This document shows positions 1 through 9,151 of a stretch of DNA of 64,000 nucleotides, one piece after another (the stretch's first letter is position 1; each line of letters opens with the position of its first letter). The stretch spans positions 62,001 through 126,000 of the forward strand of contig JAFRDE010000013.1 of assembly GCA_017403985.1 (NCBI GenBank), read 5' to 3'. Made by a program: the position numbers and the translations under genes. Under the pieces are notes generated by a model, which saw nothing but the letters and a program-made list of their open reading frames with translations, was not told the origin of the DNA and made no database searches. This DNA is from Ruminococcus sp. Lineage in GTDB: Bacteria > Bacillota > Clostridia > Oscillospirales > Acutalibacteraceae.

Positions 1-451
1 AACGAATCTTCACCAGCGTGAGCGGCTCGCCGTCGACCCCCGCTGTCTGCAAAACCTCATAGCACAGGCGCGCTTCCTTGACGCCGCAGCGCTCGCGCCT
101 GACGACATAGCTCTTGTTCTTTTTGCGGTCGAAGTACAGCAGGTCAGTATACTCTCCCGTCGATTGTTCCGGCACGCCCTCGATCACGGCGAGGTAGGTC
201 TTTTCCAGCCCGCCGCGCTGTATCAGGTCGCTCAGGCGCTTTGCCGCCTCTTTGGTTTTGGCGTATACCATCACGCCCTGCGTCGTGCGGTCGAGCCGAT
301 GGACGGGATATACCCCGTCACAGCCCGATTCCGCTTTCAGCAAAGCGGGCATATTGGGCTTCTTTTCATCATCCTCGCTCAGCACCCCATAGGGCTTATA
401 CGCGACAATGATTTGCTCATCCTGATAATAAACAAAAGTTTTGTATTCCAT
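1..451 (-). CDS. RluA-family pseudouridine synthase (3' part cut by window edge)
   Basis: This leftward reading frame starts at ATG 449-451 and runs off the window, so only about the first 150 residues are visible. It is not closed by a stop here. Translation shows the family signature HRLDRTTQGVMVYAKT, where the aspartate after HRL is the catalytic residue that attacks uridine. A later stretch with FDRKKNKSYVV and KEARLCYEVL is typical of RluA/RluD enzymes before the TGR-HQIR motif, which lies outside. These enzymes convert specific uridines of 23S rRNA or tRNA to pseudouridine. Which RNA is modified cannot be told from this fragment. The gene is separated from fhs by a heptanucleotide array. 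Confidence 0.88.
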   Translation of the reverse strand, partial: MEYKTFVYYQDEQIIVAYKPYGVLSEDDEKKPNMPALLKAESGCDGVYPVHRLDRTTQGVMVYAKTKEAAKRLSDLIQRGGLEKTYLAVIEGVPEQSTGEYTDLLYFDRKKNKSYVVRRERCGVKEARLCYEVLQTAGVDGEPLTLVKIR

Positions 452-478
452 CACAGGTCAAAAGTCAGAAGCATCTTT

Positions 479-512
479 AACTCCTAACTCCTCACTCCTA
501 ACTCCTCACTAA
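479..512. repeat. Heptanucleotide array (AACTCCT type)
   Basis: Tandem degenerate copies of CTCCTAA/CTCCTCA fill the gap between fhs and the pseudouridine synthase gene. The same units recur at 24858-24885, 25038-25068, 30251-30280, 30344-30376 and 52729-52762. Confidence 0.75.
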
Positions 513-2180
513 TCAGAACAGCCCGCTGATCACGCCGTCGTCGCTGACGTCGATCAGCTCTGCGGCAGGCTTTTTCGGCAGGCCGGGCATGGTCATGATG
601 CTGCCGGTCAGCACGACGATGAAGCCCGCGCCGGCAGAGATGCGGATATCCTGCACATGGATGACAAAGCCCTCGGGCGCGCCGATCAGCGGCGCCTCAT
701 CCGAAAAGCTGTACTGCGTCTTTGCGATACAGACAGGCAGGTGCGCGTAGCCCATCGAGGTGAGCTTCCGGATCGCGTTCTCCGCCTGCTTGGTAAAGGC
801 GACGTGGCTCGCGCGGTAGACATGCTTCGCGACAAAGCGGATCTTCTGCTCTACGGGGATATCGAGCGGATAAGCATATTCAAAATTCTCGTTGCTTTCC
901 TCTTCACACAGGCGGATGACCTCGTCCGCGAGATCGATGCCGCCGACGCCGCCGTCAGCCCAGACGTTGGACAGAACGGCGTTGACGCCCAGCTCCTTAC
1001 AGCGCTGGATCACCATGTCGATCTCCGCGTCCGTATCGGTCGGGAAGCGGTTCAGCGCTACGACGCTCGGGAGCTTGAACACGTTCTTGATATTATCCAC
1101 GTGGCGCAGCAGGTTCGGCAGACCCTTTTCGAGCGCCTCTAAATTCTCGGGAGCCAGATTCTTTTTATCCACGCCGCCGTGCATCTTCAGCGCGCGCACG
1201 GTGGCGACGATCACCACGGCGTTCGGCTTCATGTCCGCGTAACGGCACTTGATGTCGAGGAACTTTTCCGCACCGAGATCCGCGCCGAAGCCCGCCTCGG
1301 TAACGGTGTATTCGCCCAGCTTTCGCGCGACCTTGGTCGCGAGCACGGAGTTGCAGCCGTGGGCGATATTAGCGAAGGGACCGCCGTGCACAAAGGCGGG
1401 GGTGCCCTCTAAGGTCTGTACTAAGTTCGGCTTGATCGCGTCGGTCAGCAGCGCGGTCATCGCGCCCTGCGCGTGCAGATCGCCCGCGGTGACGGGCTTT
1501 TCGTCATAGGTGTAGCCCACGATCACGCGCGACAGCCGCTCCTTGAGATCGCGGATGCTCTCGGACAGGCACAGGATCGCCATGACCTCGGAGGCGACGG
1601 TGATGTCATAGCCGTCCTCGCGCGGCACGCCGTTGACCCTGCCGCCCAAGCCGTCGGTCACATAGCGGAGCTGGCGGTCGTTCATATCCACGCAGCGCTT
1701 CCATGTAATGCGTCTGGGGTCGATGTTCAGGCTGTTGCCCTGATAAATATGGTTGTCGATCATCGCGGCAAGCAGGTTGTTTGCCGCGCCGATGGCGTGC
1801 ATATCGCCGGTGAAGTGCAGGTTGATATCCTCCATCGGGACGACCTGCGACCAGCCGCCGCCAGCGGCGCCGCCCTTGATGCCGAATACGGGTCCGAGCG
1901 AGGGTTCGCGCAGCGCGACGTTCGCCTTTTTGCCCAGCTTTCTGAGTCCGTCGGCGAGACCGATGGTGGTAGTGGTCTTACCCTCGCCCGCGGGGGTGGG
2001 GGTCATCGCGGTGACGAGGACGAGCTTGTTGTCCCCGCCCTCCTTTTTCAATATGTTCAGATTGATCTTCGCCTTGTAATTGCCGTAGGGCTCGAGAAAC
2101 TCATCGTCGATCCCCGCCGCGGCGGCGATCTGCGAGATCGGTTTCATCTGAAAGCTCTGGGCGATTTCAATATCGGTCAT
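513..2180 (-). CDS. fhs: Formate-tetrahydrofolate ligase
   Basis: Catalyses ATP-dependent formylation of tetrahydrofolate to 10-formyl-THF in the cytosol, feeding purine synthesis and one-carbon or acetogenic metabolism. The protein is about 555 residues, the usual family length. The ATP-binding loop [18 protein letters not shown] is near the N-terminus, and the long conserved run with [16 protein letters not shown] follows mid-protein. The start is set at the ATG of [10 protein letters not shown] because a GGAG lies nine bases upstream. Two earlier in-frame ATGs at 2189 and 2234 have no usable ribosome site. It is transcribed divergently from xpt, placing two purine-linked genes back to back. 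Confidence 0.95.
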   Translation of the reverse strand: MTDIEIAQSFQMKPISQIAAAAGIDDEFLEPYGNYKAKINLNILKKEGGDNKLVLVTAMTPTPAGEGKTTTTIGLADGLRKLGKKANVALREPSLGPVFGIKGGAAGGGWSQVVPMEDINLHFTGDMHAIGAANNLLAAMIDNHIYQGNSLNIDPRRITWKRCVDMNDRQLRYVTDGLGGRVNGVPREDGYDITVASEVMAILCLSESIRDLKERLSRVIVGYTYDEKPVTAGDLHAQGAMTALLTDAIKPNLVQTLEGTPAFVHGGPFANIAHGCNSVLATKVARKLGEYTVTEAGFGADLGAEKFLDIKCRYADMKPNAVVIVATVRALKMHGGVDKKNLAPENLEALEKGLPNLLRHVDNIKNVFKLPSVVALNRFPTDTDAEIDMVIQRCKELGVNAVLSNVWADGGVGGIDLADEVIRLCEEESNENFEYAYPLDIPVEQKIRFVAKHVYRASHVAFTKQAENAIRKLTSMGYAHLPVCIAKTQYSFSDEAPLIGAPEGFVIHVQDIRISAGAGFIVVLTGSIMTMPGLPKKPAAELIDVSDDGVISGLF

Positions 2181-2254
2181 TGGTACCATCTCCGTTGTCC
2201 TTCGAATGATAAAATACACAAAAAATCGTTTCATCCGAGGTTATTCCATGGTAG

Positions 2255-2283
2255 ATTATACCTTAATATTTCCTTTAGGTCAA
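2255..2283 (-). promoter_or_regulatory. fhs promoter
   Basis: On the minus strand TTGACC and TATAAT are separated by 17 bases, about 75 bases before the chosen fhs start. Confidence 0.75.
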
Positions 2284-2320
2284 TATAAATGAAAAAATTC
2301 TTGTTTCGTGTCAAAATCCC

Positions 2321-2349
2321 TTGCCAACGGTCACAAAATGTAGTAATAT
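2321..2349 (+). promoter_or_regulatory. xpt promoter
   Basis: TTGCCA, 17 bases, TAATAT. Transcription would begin near 2356, leaving a leader of about 50 bases, too short for a purine riboswitch; none is visible. Confidence 0.7.
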
Positions 2350-2406
2350 CTATTTACCAAAATCAATATATAGGTATTTGTAAAATTGACTGCGGGAGGC
2401 AAACTC

Positions 2407-2979
2407 ATGAAATTACTGGAAGAAAGAATCTTAAAGGACGGCATCGTACGTGACGGCGGCGTGCTGAAAGTAGACAGCTTCATTAACCATCAGATCGACG
2501 TCGACTTTATCACAGAGCTTGCCAAAGAGCTCAAGCGTCTGTATGCGGGCGAGGAGATCACCAAGATCCTCACCATCGAAGCCAGCGGTATCGGCATCGC
2601 CTGTATCGTTGCGCAGGAATTCCACGTTCCCGTGTTATTTGCCAAGAAGAACAAGACCATCAATATCGCCAACGACGTATATACGTCCAAGGTCGAGAGC
2701 TTCACCCACAAGCGCACCTACGACATCATCGTGTCCAAGGACTTTTTGAAGCCCGAGGATAAGGTGCTGATCATCGACGACTTCCTCGCGATGGGCTCCG
2801 CCTTACAGGGACTCATCAGCCTGATCCGCGACGCGGGCGCGACCATCGTCGGCGCAGGCATCATCATCGAGAAGGCGTACCAGCAGGGCGGTCAGCTGAT
2901 CCGCGACATGGGTGTGAGAGTCGAATCGCTCGCGCGCATCAAGAGCATGGATAATAACGTCATCGAATTCATAGACTAA
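2407..2979 (+). CDS. xpt: Xanthine phosphoribosyltransferase
   Basis: Transfers phosphoribosyl from PRPP to xanthine, giving XMP (purine salvage, cytosolic). The 190-residue product begins MKLLEERILKDG and carries the PRPP-binding loop VLIIDDFLAMGSA and the conserved NHQID segment, as in Bacillus-type Xpt. The start is ATG 2407 with GGGAGG about seven bases upstream; an upstream TTG (2386) is rejected because it precedes the ribosome site. In many Firmicutes xpt is under a guanine riboswitch, but the short leader here shows none. It fits the purine salvage and degradation theme at 25-42 kb. Confidence 0.94.
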   Translation: MKLLEERILKDGIVRDGGVLKVDSFINHQIDVDFITELAKELKRLYAGEEITKILTIEASGIGIACIVAQEFHVPVLFAKKNKTINIANDVYTSKVESFTHKRTYDIIVSKDFLKPEDKVLIIDDFLAMGSALQGLISLIRDAGATIVGAGIIIEKAYQQGGQLIRDMGVRVESLARIKSMDNNVIEFID

Positions 2980-3004
2980 AGGAAAAGAGCCTTACAATAA
3001 CAGT

Positions 3005-3130
3005 GTCATTGCGAGGAGCCGGTACAAAACCGGCGACGCGGCAATCCCCTTGTCACCGATGCTGTTTATCGTAACAGAAACGAATATTCTCTGTTTGTGG
3101 GATTGCCACGGGCGTTGCCCTCGCAATGAC
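3005..3130. repeat. MITE-like element, GTCATTGCGAGG family (copy A)
   Basis: Begins GTCATTGCGAGG and ends CCTCGCAATGAC, a perfect 12-base terminal inverted repeat around a non-coding core containing a GGGATTGCCACG segment. Related copies lie at 9036-9079, 15918-16033, 44298-44396, 57018-57132 and 58832-58866. Confidence 0.8.
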
Positions 3131-3190
3131 TGCGAATAAGAAAGCCGATTCGTTCGGCGCTTACACAAGGGGTTATCCGGAGGGATTTAT

Positions 3191-4672
3191 ACGAAAAAAT
3201 ATATCATCATCGGCGCGGCGCTGATCGTATCGGTCGCCGTGCTTTTGACAGGGGTGCTTCTGCTGACGCGCAGCGTATCGCCGAAAGAAATGAATATCGA
3301 CGCTTTCGTCGCATCAAAGGGCGTCAAGGAAACCGATATGATCAAAACGGTAGCGGGCGACCGCTATTTTGCAGTATCGACCGCCGACGAAGCGCAAAAA
3401 GCCGAAGCCGACGACCCGGCTACCGCCGATCAGGAAGCGCCGACCTACACGAAAAATTCCATCCCGCAGGTCACGGGACTCAGCCGCCTGAGCGAAAAGA
3501 CGGACAGCCTCAAGATCGGTTGGGATGAGATCGACGGCGTGCAGGGCTACCGCATCTATCGCCGCGACGACAATGATCCGGAATCGGATTACAAGCTGTT
3601 TTCCGTCGTGAACCGCGCGGGGCTGGATATCCGCAATCTCGGCAAAGGCAGCAAATACAGCTTCCGCGTCGCGCCGTACATTTCAGACGGCTCCAAGACC
3701 TATGAGGGCGAGCCGACCGAGGTCACCTTCGGCACGGCTCCGACCGACGTCGAAGGCTTCCAAATGACCGACGAGACCAAGACGACGATCTCCATGAGCT
3801 GGGAGAAGAACGAGCGCGCCGACGGCTACCTGATGGAGCGCTGTTACCGCGGCAAGTGGAGCGACTATCAGGAATTTGACGCCGATACCACCGAGTTCAC
3901 CGATACCGATCTCGAACCCGGCAAGGCGTATTACTACCGCATCCAAGCCTACCGCGACGACAGCACCGGACGGCTGCCCGGCGCGAAGACCGCGATCCGC
4001 ACCGTCGCGGGACTCTTGGGCCCCGAGGATAAAAACTCCGCATCCAAGCTCGGCAGGGTATCGCTCGACTATAAGGACAGCAAATACGCCGACGGCTATC
4101 TGATCTATTACAGCAAGGACAAAGAGGACTGGGAACAGCTGACCGACACCGATCGCACCCATTACAGCACCTCGCGGCTCGAGGACGGCGAGACCTACTG
4201 GTTCCGCATCTATCCCTACCGAACGGTCGACGGTCACGATATCGTCGGCGCGTATACCGAAATGGACTTCGTCGCGAACAAGGAGATCTATGACAAGACG
4301 GTCGGCGACACCTACGTCGAGGTCAGCCTGAGCGACCAGCACATGTGGTATATCGTGGACGGCGACGTCTATCTCGAAAGCGACTGCGTCACCGGCAACT
4401 ACGGCTCCGCGGACACGCCCAAGGGCTATTTCTCCGTGAACGCGAAGATGTCGCCCTGCACCCTCAAGGGCGACGACTACACCTCCTACGTCACCTACTG
4501 GATGCCGTTCATCGGCGGCGGCTGGGGACTGCACGACGCCGACTGGCGCTCGTCCTTCGGCGGCAATATCTACAAGGGCAACGGCTCCCACGGCTGCGTC
4601 AACCTGCCGCCCAAGATCGCCAAGGAGATGTACGCCGTCATCGAAGTCGGCACACCGGTTATTGTATATTAA
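3191..4672 (+). CDS. Membrane-anchored L,D-transpeptidase with fibronectin III-like repeats
   Basis: A cell-envelope enzyme expected to form 3-3 cross-links in peptidoglycan. An N-terminal membrane helix (about residues 5-27, YIIIGAALIVSVAVLLTG) is followed by a spacer, three FnIII-like domains (about 91-180, 181-275, 280-365) and a C-terminal YkuD domain (about 370-493). The active-site motif is SHGCVNL with the catalytic cysteine at residue 469. No ATG, GTG or TTG exists between the upstream in-frame stop (3137-3139) and 3239. A perfect GGAGG at 3179-3183 sits seven bases before ACG AAA AAA TAT, so ACG 3191 appears to be the start or a mutated ATG. The GTG at 3239 would delete half the membrane helix and has no ribosome site. 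Confidence 0.85.
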   Translation, partial: TKKYIIIGAALIVSVAVLLTGVLLLTRSVSPKEMNIDAFVASKGVKETDMIKTVAGDRYFAVSTADEAQKAEADDPATADQEAPTYTKNSIPQVTGLSRLSEKTDSLKIGWDEIDGVQGYRIYRRDDNDPESDYKLFSVVNRAGLDIRNLGKGSKYSFRVAPYISDGSKTYEGEPTEVTFGTAPTDVEGFQMTDETKTTISMSWEKNERADGYLMERCYRGKWSDYQEFDADTTEFTDTDLEPGKAYYYRIQAYRDDSTGRLPGAKTAIRTVAGLLGPEDKNSASKLGRVSLDYKDSKYADGYLIYYSKDKEDWEQLTDTDRTHYSTSRLEDGETYWFRIYPYRTVDGHDIVGAYTEMDFVANKEIYDKTVGDTYVEVSLSDQHMWYIVDGDVYLESDCVTGNYGSADTPKGYFSVNAKMSPCTLKGDDYTSYVTYWMPFIGGGWGLHDADWRSSFGGNIYKGNGSHGCVNLPPKIAKEMYAVIEVGTPVIVY

Positions 4673-4775
4673 TCGTCATTGTGAGAAAAAGACGCGCGCG
4701 TCCAATCTCAACCGATTAAAATGGAAACGCTGACACGCGTGTCCGTGTTTTGAATCGAAATAAATACTAAACAAC

Positions 4776-4803
4776 AAAAGCGACGGGAAATCCGTCGCTT
4801 TTT
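4776..4803 (+). terminator. Terminator between L,D-transpeptidase and dockerin gene
   Basis: Eleven-base stem AAAAGCGACGG / CCGTCGCTTTT with a GAAAT loop, flanked by T-runs on one side and A-runs on the other. It could serve both convergent genes. Confidence 0.85.
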
Positions 4804-4838
4804 GATTTTGTATGATATTATTCGATTCTGTTATTAAC

Positions 4839-5831
4839 TCAGCCATCCAGGAGCTCATCATTGAACTCTAAGGGAATGGTTTGTATCGTGCAGCCGTCGG
4901 CATCCTTGACCTGCACAATGATCTCATGGAAGGAACGGGGCGTGAACATACCAAGGTCGATCATCACCGTGTTCTCTCCGGAAAAATCACGGTACAGATA
5001 CGGGATATCATCCTCATACAACAGCTTCCATCCGAAGCTCTCGTAATACGTCTCGGTAAAGTATCCTCCGACATCCGGCTCACTGATGGTATAGCTGTAG
5101 GAATACGGAGCGGTACCGCCGATCACGTTCACCTCAAGCGTCGGCTCCCATGCAAACATCAGATCGATCCAGTGTGCGCCGGCAAGTGAAAGCTCGCCGG
5201 TCGGCTGATCCTCTGTCACATGATAATCGGAATATCGATAGGGATCACCGTAATCGCCCAGTACAAAAGCATGATCTCTGTAATGGCTGAATTCACGGAA
5301 GCCATAGGGGTTATAGGCTGTGACCGCAACATCGTAATCGCTGCTCTGTGTAAAGGTATAGGTAAAGGTATTCTTTTCTGAGCGATCCTGTACCTTTTCG
5401 CCGTCGATATAAAACTCATAGGTGCATCCCTCTTCACCGCAGTTTGCTCTCGCGGTGAAGGTCACCGGCACGCCGACCATCGCTTTGCCGGAATCATAGT
5501 CGGCGTAAAAACTCGTCACATCGATATCGGCAGACCCCTCGCCGCCGAAGCTCTCCGGGATCGTCATATTCGCATCTTGACGCTGGATCCATGTAGCGTC
5601 GAGAACTGTCGCCGCGCCGTCGCGGTCAAAATCCGCTCTCAGCTGTGCTTCATAGCCGAAATCGATCGCGCCCGCCAAGCCGCGCTGGATCAGCGTCACG
5701 TCAAGAATATCCGCTTTGTAATCGTGGTTCAGATCTCCGAACACCACAGGCGGCAGTGCCGCGCCGGCAGAGATCGAAAACAGCGATACCAACAGCACCG
5801 ATCCGAGAAGAAATGCGATAAACTTTTTCAT
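4839..5831 (-). CDS. Secreted protein with N-terminal dockerin and PKD-like region
   Basis: A 330-residue exported protein. Residues 1-24 are a signal peptide (MKKFIAFLLGSVLLVSLFSI, then AGAA). A type I dockerin-like calcium-binding pair follows at about 30-88, with GDLNHDYKADILDVTLIQRG and ADFDRDGAATVLDATWIQR. The rest is beta-rich with a PKD/Ig-like segment (VGVPVTFTARANCGEEGCTY) and a long tyrosine-rich region without a recognisable catalytic motif. Dockerins normally bind cohesins to attach proteins to a cellulosome-like scaffold; no cohesin is in this window. Start ATG follows AAGGAGG. The upstream 85-90 bases match those of the neighbouring dockerin gene. Binding target unknown. Confidence 0.85.
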   Translation of the reverse strand: MKKFIAFLLGSVLLVSLFSISAGAALPPVVFGDLNHDYKADILDVTLIQRGLAGAIDFGYEAQLRADFDRDGAATVLDATWIQRQDANMTIPESFGGEGSADIDVTSFYADYDSGKAMVGVPVTFTARANCGEEGCTYEFYIDGEKVQDRSEKNTFTYTFTQSSDYDVAVTAYNPYGFREFSHYRDHAFVLGDYGDPYRYSDYHVTEDQPTGELSLAGAHWIDLMFAWEPTLEVNVIGGTAPYSYSYTISEPDVGGYFTETYYESFGWKLLYEDDIPYLYRDFSGENTVMIDLGMFTPRSFHEIIVQVKDADGCTIQTIPLEFNDELLDG

Positions 5832-5995
5832 AATAATTCCTCCTTAGGATTAGACATGGGTATCCAATAAAATACCCTCTATAAATAAAACACTTGAAAA
5901 GCCGTTTTGGTTTCATCAATCGTAAAATATTTTATTTTTTCTGTGTAAGGCAGCCTTTTACGGAAGATACAAGCCGAACCGGTGAAAGGTTCTTT

Positions 5996-7345
5996 TTAGC
6001 CCATCGGATAGGTCTGTCCCGCTAAATACCGCTGGATGCAGGTCGCGTCGAGGATAGTGCGCTCGCCGTCGCGGTTGAAATCCGAGAAATACCCGATCTT
6101 TCCGATTTTGTGGTACAGTTTATCGTTTTCGGGATATTCGCTCAGCTTCGCCTCACAGCGCTGAAAAATCGTCGCGTCTATCACCGTGAGGGCGTCATCG
6201 CCGTCGAGATCGCCGAGGAGCCTGCCCGAAACAAACTTGTCAAGCACCTTTGTCAGCCCGTCATAATTACTTTCCGCCTCGCTCGGAATCGGTACAAAGA
6301 TATCCTGCTTGACGTCGTAGATACCATAACCGGATTCGAACGGATAGCTCGGCGTCGGTCTGTAGACATAGCGATTCCCGATGATCCCTTCATAGAGCAC
6401 ATCCTGCTGGATAAACGACTCTGCTCGTATCAAGACCCAGTCGACGCCGCCGCTTTGATCACGATGTTCATACGGTTCGTCATAGAGGAAGAAGAAGTCA
6501 GACCAGTAAACATCCTCCGGGGCAACATCTTCGGTGTAGATGCTGACGTATTCCTCAAAAAACCGATCAAAGGTAGTGTGGGAGGGTCCCATCGAATAGA
6601 CAGGATCGTCGGGACCGCCGCCCGAGCTGACATAGAACACTTCATAATTGCCGTCACCGTCCAAATTGCCGGGCAGCCAGAACCATCCCGCACGTTCGAA
6701 AGGCATTTCCGTCGTGCGCTTACTGCCGTCGGTGAAGTAAAAGGACTGTGTGCCGTTCGGCGCTGTGAAGCGGTATCTGCCCTCGCCGTAATCGTTCTCA
6801 CCGGCACGCTCCATCTTCGCGCGGATATCGGAATCTTTCCCTGTGATGAGATCGACACAGTGACAGTAAATATAAATGTTGTTATCGGAAAGGGTGTTGC
6901 CGGTGTTGTCCAGTACGATCAGGTTCTCCGAATTCACATGACGGATCTTGAATCGATAATATCCATTGACGCCGGTCTCACCGGTCAAAGACAGCGCAAG
7001 CGGGTCATTCGACTGACGGGCAAGCAATTCTGTACGCTGGCTCGCGCTTACGTCTGCGATGTAAAAGCTGTAAGCGGCGTCATCGGGGAAATTGAAATAG
7101 TACGTTCCCTCGCCGAAGTCGTCGGAATGATAGAAAATCATCGGCGCGCTGTTCCATTCCTCGGACGGCATCCAGCTATACGTTTGGTAGTATATCACCG
7201 GTTCCGAAAACGCAAGACTGTTCGTAAAGACGATATCCTGTTCATAGAGATCGATCGGATCCTCCGCCGGTACCGCGCCGACGCTGATCGTCGCGCAAAA
7301 TGCCGTTAAAACCAGAGCCAGTAATAATGCAATGATCCTTTTCAT
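5996..7345 (-). CDS. Secreted protein with C-terminal dockerin
   Basis: A 449-residue exported protein with a signal peptide (MKRIIALLLALVLTAFCAT) and a C-terminal dockerin-like pair: GDLDGDDALTVIDATIFQRC and SDFNRDGERTILDATCIQRY. The central about 330 residues are aromatic- and acid-rich and contain repeated blocks resembling each other (YYFNFPDDAAYSFYIADVS and YRFTAPNGTQSFYFTDGS), suggesting internal carbohydrate-binding-like or starch-binding-like modules. No catalytic signature was recognised. Start ATG follows AAGGAGG. It lies upstream of, and in the same direction as, the other dockerin gene (165-base gap). The shared promoter-proximal sequence suggests co-regulation by a common factor. 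Confidence 0.83.
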   Translation of the reverse strand: MKRIIALLLALVLTAFCATISVGAVPAEDPIDLYEQDIVFTNSLAFSEPVIYYQTYSWMPSEEWNSAPMIFYHSDDFGEGTYYFNFPDDAAYSFYIADVSASQRTELLARQSNDPLALSLTGETGVNGYYRFKIRHVNSENLIVLDNTGNTLSDNNIYIYCHCVDLITGKDSDIRAKMERAGENDYGEGRYRFTAPNGTQSFYFTDGSKRTTEMPFERAGWFWLPGNLDGDGNYEVFYVSSGGGPDDPVYSMGPSHTTFDRFFEEYVSIYTEDVAPEDVYWSDFFFLYDEPYEHRDQSGGVDWVLIRAESFIQQDVLYEGIIGNRYVYRPTPSYPFESGYGIYDVKQDIFVPIPSEAESNYDGLTKVLDKFVSGRLLGDLDGDDALTVIDATIFQRCEAKLSEYPENDKLYHKIGKIGYFSDFNRDGERTILDATCIQRYLAGQTYPMG

Positions 7346-7548
7346 GTTAATTCCTCCTTATGTCCGGACATGGGTATCCGATAAAAGATCCCTCTATATT
7401 ATAAACACTTCAAACACTGTTTTGGTTGCACAAATCGAAATAATAATTAATTATTTTTTAAACGTGTCGGAATCGATCAACGCCGTCCCTCCGACGAGGG
7501 GGCTGACCCGATCGGCGCCTTTCCCCTATGATCCGCTTCATCTATCAC

Positions 7549-7577
7549 TTGACAACATCAAATGAAAAAGGTAAACT
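7549..7577 (+). promoter_or_regulatory. glyS promoter
   Basis: Perfect TTGACA, 17 bases, TAAACT. The predicted leader is only about 55 bases. Confidence 0.8.
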
Positions 7578-7606
7578 ATATGTTAGCTGTAAAAAGGCAA
7601 ATATTA

Positions 7607-7625
7607 CCGTCACAGCCAGTGACGG
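7607..7625 (+). promoter_or_regulatory. Leader hairpin before glyS
   Basis: Perfect 7-bp stem CCGTCAC / GTGACGG with loop AGCCA, ending four bases before the GGAGG ribosome site. It may modulate translation. No T-box sequence (AGGGTGGNACCGCG) is present. Confidence 0.6.
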
Positions 7626-7640
7626 AATGGAGGTTTTATG

Positions 7641-9023
7641 ATGAAAAATACAGAAAAAACAATGGAAAAGATCGTCGCTCTGTGCAAAGGCAGAGGCTTC
7701 GTCTATCCGGGATCCGAGATCTACGGGGGCTTGGCGAACACATGGGATTACGGTCCCCTCGGCGCGGAGCTGAAGAATAATATCAAAAAGGCATGGCTGA
7801 AAAAGTTCGTGCAGGAGAACAAATATAACGTCGGACTCGACTCCGCGATCCTGATGAACCCGCAGACATGGATCGCCTCCGGTCACCTCGGCGGCTTCTC
7901 CGATCCGCTGATGGACTGTAAAGAGTGCAAGACCCGCCACCGCGCCGACAACCTGATCGAGGACTTTGACGGCACCAACGTCGCCGGCTGGACGAACGAG
8001 CAGATGACCGACTACATCCGCGAGAAGGGCATCGTCTGCCCCAACTGCGGCAAGGCGAACTTCACCGATATCCGTCAGTTCAACCTGATGTTCAAGACCT
8101 TCCAAGGTGTAACGGAGGATTCTAAAGCCGAGCTGTATCTGCGTCCCGAGACCGCGCAGGGTATCTTCGTCAACTTCCCGAACATCCAGCGCACCACCCG
8201 CAAGAAGGTGCCCTTCGGCGTCGCTCAGATCGGTAAATCCTTCCGCAACGAGATCACGCCCGGCAACTTCATCTTCCGCGTGCGCGAGTTCGAGCAGATG
8301 GAGCTGGAGTTCTTCTGCAAACCCGGCACCGATCTCGAATGGTTCGACTACTGGCGCAGCTATTGCCGCGACTTCCTCTACAGTCTCGGCATCAAGGAGG
8401 AGAACCTCAGACTGCGCGATCACTCCGCCGAGGAGCTGTGCTTCTACTCTAAGGCGACCACCGACTTTGAATACCTCTTCCCGTTCGGATGGGGCGAGCT
8501 GTGGGGCGTTGCCGACCGTACCGACTACGACCTGACCCAGCACCAGAACACCTCCGGCAAGGACCTGAGCTACTTCGATCCGACCGACAACAGCCGCTAC
8601 ATCCCCTACGTCATCGAGCCGTCGCTGGGCGTTGAGCGCCTGTTCCTGTCCATCATGACCGAGGCATATGACGAGGAGATCGTCGACGAAGCGAAGAACG
8701 ATACGCGTGTCGTCCTGCACCTGCATCCGTTCTTAGCGCCGTTCAAGGCGGCTGTCCTGCCCCTGTCCAAGAAGCTGGGCGAGCAGGCGGGCGCTTTAGC
8801 TGACGAGCTGTGCAAGAGCTTCTCTGTCGACTACGACGACGCGGGCTCTATCGGCAAGCGCTATCGCCGTCAGGATGAGATCGGCACGCCGTTCTGCATC
8901 ACCTACGACTTTGACTCCCTTGAAGACAACTGCGTGACCGTCCGCGACCGCGACACCATGCAGCAGGAGCGCGTCGCCATCGCCGACCTCGAAGCGTATA
9001 TCGCGGAAAAGATCAAGTTCTGA
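7641..9023 (+). CDS. glyS: Glycyl-tRNA synthetase, dimeric (alpha2) type
   Basis: Charges tRNA-Gly. The 460-residue protein begins with the class [27 protein letters not shown] segment, has zinc-type cysteine pairs ([11 protein letters not shown] and CPNCGKANF), motif 2 ([21 protein letters not shown]) and a C-terminal anticodon-binding domain. The start is placed at the second of two adjacent ATGs (7641) because it gives seven-base spacing from GGAGG; ATG 7638 is only four bases away. It is a single gene with its own promoter and downstream terminator. Regulation might act through the short leader hairpin. Confidence 0.95.
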   Translation: MKNTEKTMEKIVALCKGRGFVYPGSEIYGGLANTWDYGPLGAELKNNIKKAWLKKFVQENKYNVGLDSAILMNPQTWIASGHLGGFSDPLMDCKECKTRHRADNLIEDFDGTNVAGWTNEQMTDYIREKGIVCPNCGKANFTDIRQFNLMFKTFQGVTEDSKAELYLRPETAQGIFVNFPNIQRTTRKKVPFGVAQIGKSFRNEITPGNFIFRVREFEQMELEFFCKPGTDLEWFDYWRSYCRDFLYSLGIKEENLRLRDHSAEELCFYSKATTDFEYLFPFGWGELWGVADRTDYDLTQHQNTSGKDLSYFDPTDNSRYIPYVIEPSLGVERLFLSIMTEAYDEEIVDEAKNDTRVVLHLHPFLAPFKAAVLPLSKKLGEQAGALADELCKSFSVDYDDAGSIGKRYRRQDEIGTPFCITYDFDSLEDNCVTVRDRDTMQQERVAIADLEAYIAEKIKF

Positions 9024-9035
9024 TTTTAAGTGAAC

Positions 9036-9079
9036 TCCTCTTTGTGGGATCGCCACGGGGCTGTGCCCCTCGCAATGAC
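9036..9079. repeat. GTCATTGCGAGG-family element, half copy (B)
   Basis: Only the right half is present: CTCCTCTTTGTGGGATCGCC through CCTCGCAATGAC. Confidence 0.65.
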
Positions 9080-9094
9080 ATATAAACAAAACGG

Positions 9095-9125
9095 ATCCGA
9101 CAGGTTTTATCCCTGTCGGATTTTT
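9095..9125 (+). terminator. glyS terminator
   Basis: Ten-base stem ATCCGACAGG / CCTGTCGGAT followed by TTTTTATTT. Confidence 0.9.
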
Positions 9126-9151
9126 ATTTGACTGATCGTTGGGAGAGTGTA

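Noticed and set aside
164-487. Plus-strand frame opposite the pseudouridine synthase fragment
   Set aside because: The minus-strand frame carries the HRLD catalytic motif and continuous family similarity; this one runs into a repeat array.
1473-2288. Long open frame on the plus strand opposite fhs
   Set aside because: Arginine- and aspartate-rich shadow of a well-conserved gene; no ribosome site and no family signature. Similar long shadows opposite glyS, hisD, guaD, gpmI and the EF-G gene were dropped for the same reason.
2284-2406. Possible purine riboswitch before xpt
   Set aside because: The predicted transcript leader is only about 50 bases and lacks the conserved three-way-junction sequences.
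3239-3241. GTG start for the L,D-transpeptidase
   Set aside because: It lies in the middle of the membrane helix without a ribosome site, whereas GGAGG is perfectly placed for codon 3191.
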